A stretch of 64,000 nucleotides of DNA from Acidobacteriota bacterium (GTDB taxonomy: Bacteria > Acidobacteriota > Terriglobia > Acidiferrales > UBA7541): the NCBI GenBank assembly GCA_003167215.1, contig PMTV01000050.1, positions 1-64,000 on the forward strand, written 5' to 3'. Below, in pieces: positions 63,951 through 64,000 of this stretch. A program made the translations under genes and the position numbers. The stretch's first letter is position 1. Each line of letters starts with the position of its first letter. Under the pieces are notes generated by a model. That model did not search any database and had not been told where the DNA came from. It saw only the letters and a list, made by a program, of their open reading frames with translations.

Positions 63951-64000
63951 TGCCGGATTGTTGTCGAAGCCATTGGGCGAATCATCGCTGAGGAAAAAAA

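Noticed and set aside
1-64000. CRISPR arrays, rRNA operons, prophage
   Set aside because: No regularly spaced repeats, no ribosomal RNA sequence and no phage structural genes were seen on either strand.

Overview
The window looks like a chromosomal segment of an Acidobacteriota member (Terriglobia-like), moderately GC-rich. This placement is inference from protein style: lipoproteins and exported proteins with Gly-rich tails, a large BNR-propeller protein whose C-terminus carries membrane segments and a Gly-rich tail, dispersed intergenic repeats and several lineage-type hypothetical proteins. No phage, CRISPR array or complete insertion sequence was seen.

Layout. 1-5.8 kb: a tRNA-Arg edge, then a tightly overlapping formate dehydrogenase operon read leftward (fdoG-fdoH-fdoI-fdhE); fdoG has an in-frame UGA selenocysteine codon. 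6-12 kb: glucokinase and glucose-6-phosphate dehydrogenase, divergent from yggX and aconitase. 12-19.5 kb: a large exported propeller protein, a second UGA-containing gene (an iodothyronine-deiodinase-like membrane-anchored redoxin with a strong SECIS-like hairpin), a cold-shock protein with two small companions, a multi-pass membrane protein and a Cys-type glutathione peroxidase. 19.7-27.3 kb: a surface-glycan block (galE, GT2 polyprenyl-phosphate glycosyltransferase, PQQ-like propeller, two GT-C-like membrane proteins) in which two genes share a copied promoter element. 27-40 kb: ubiE/menG-type methyltransferase, dienelactone hydrolase, Ser/Thr kinase with a propeller sensor, SDR, tRNA-Arg(CCG), MscS channel, FecR-domain protein, two DUF3147-like membrane proteins, an outer-membrane barrel protein abutting tRNA-Cys, and SppA.

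40-46.3 kb is the most accessory-looking part: a GntR-type regulator fragment, repeats, an Ig-like lipoprotein, and a divergent pair of units consisting of a TIR-transmembrane protein facing a RyR-domain protein plus a four-helix SLATT-like membrane protein. That combination resembles nucleotide-signalling conflict (defence) systems. 46.8-59.2 kb: a small zinc ribbon, envelope/stress proteins, a hybrid histidine kinase, galT, yraN, a class-III aminotransferase, cysS, an M28 peptidase and an EVE-domain protein. 59.2-59.9 kb holds nested inverted repeats that look like a decayed mobile element. The window closes with smc.

The two selenoprotein genes mean the host should encode selA, selB, selC and selD elsewhere; none is visible here. 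galE, galT, glk and zwf together point to galactose/glucose entry into sugar-nucleotide and pentose-phosphate metabolism.
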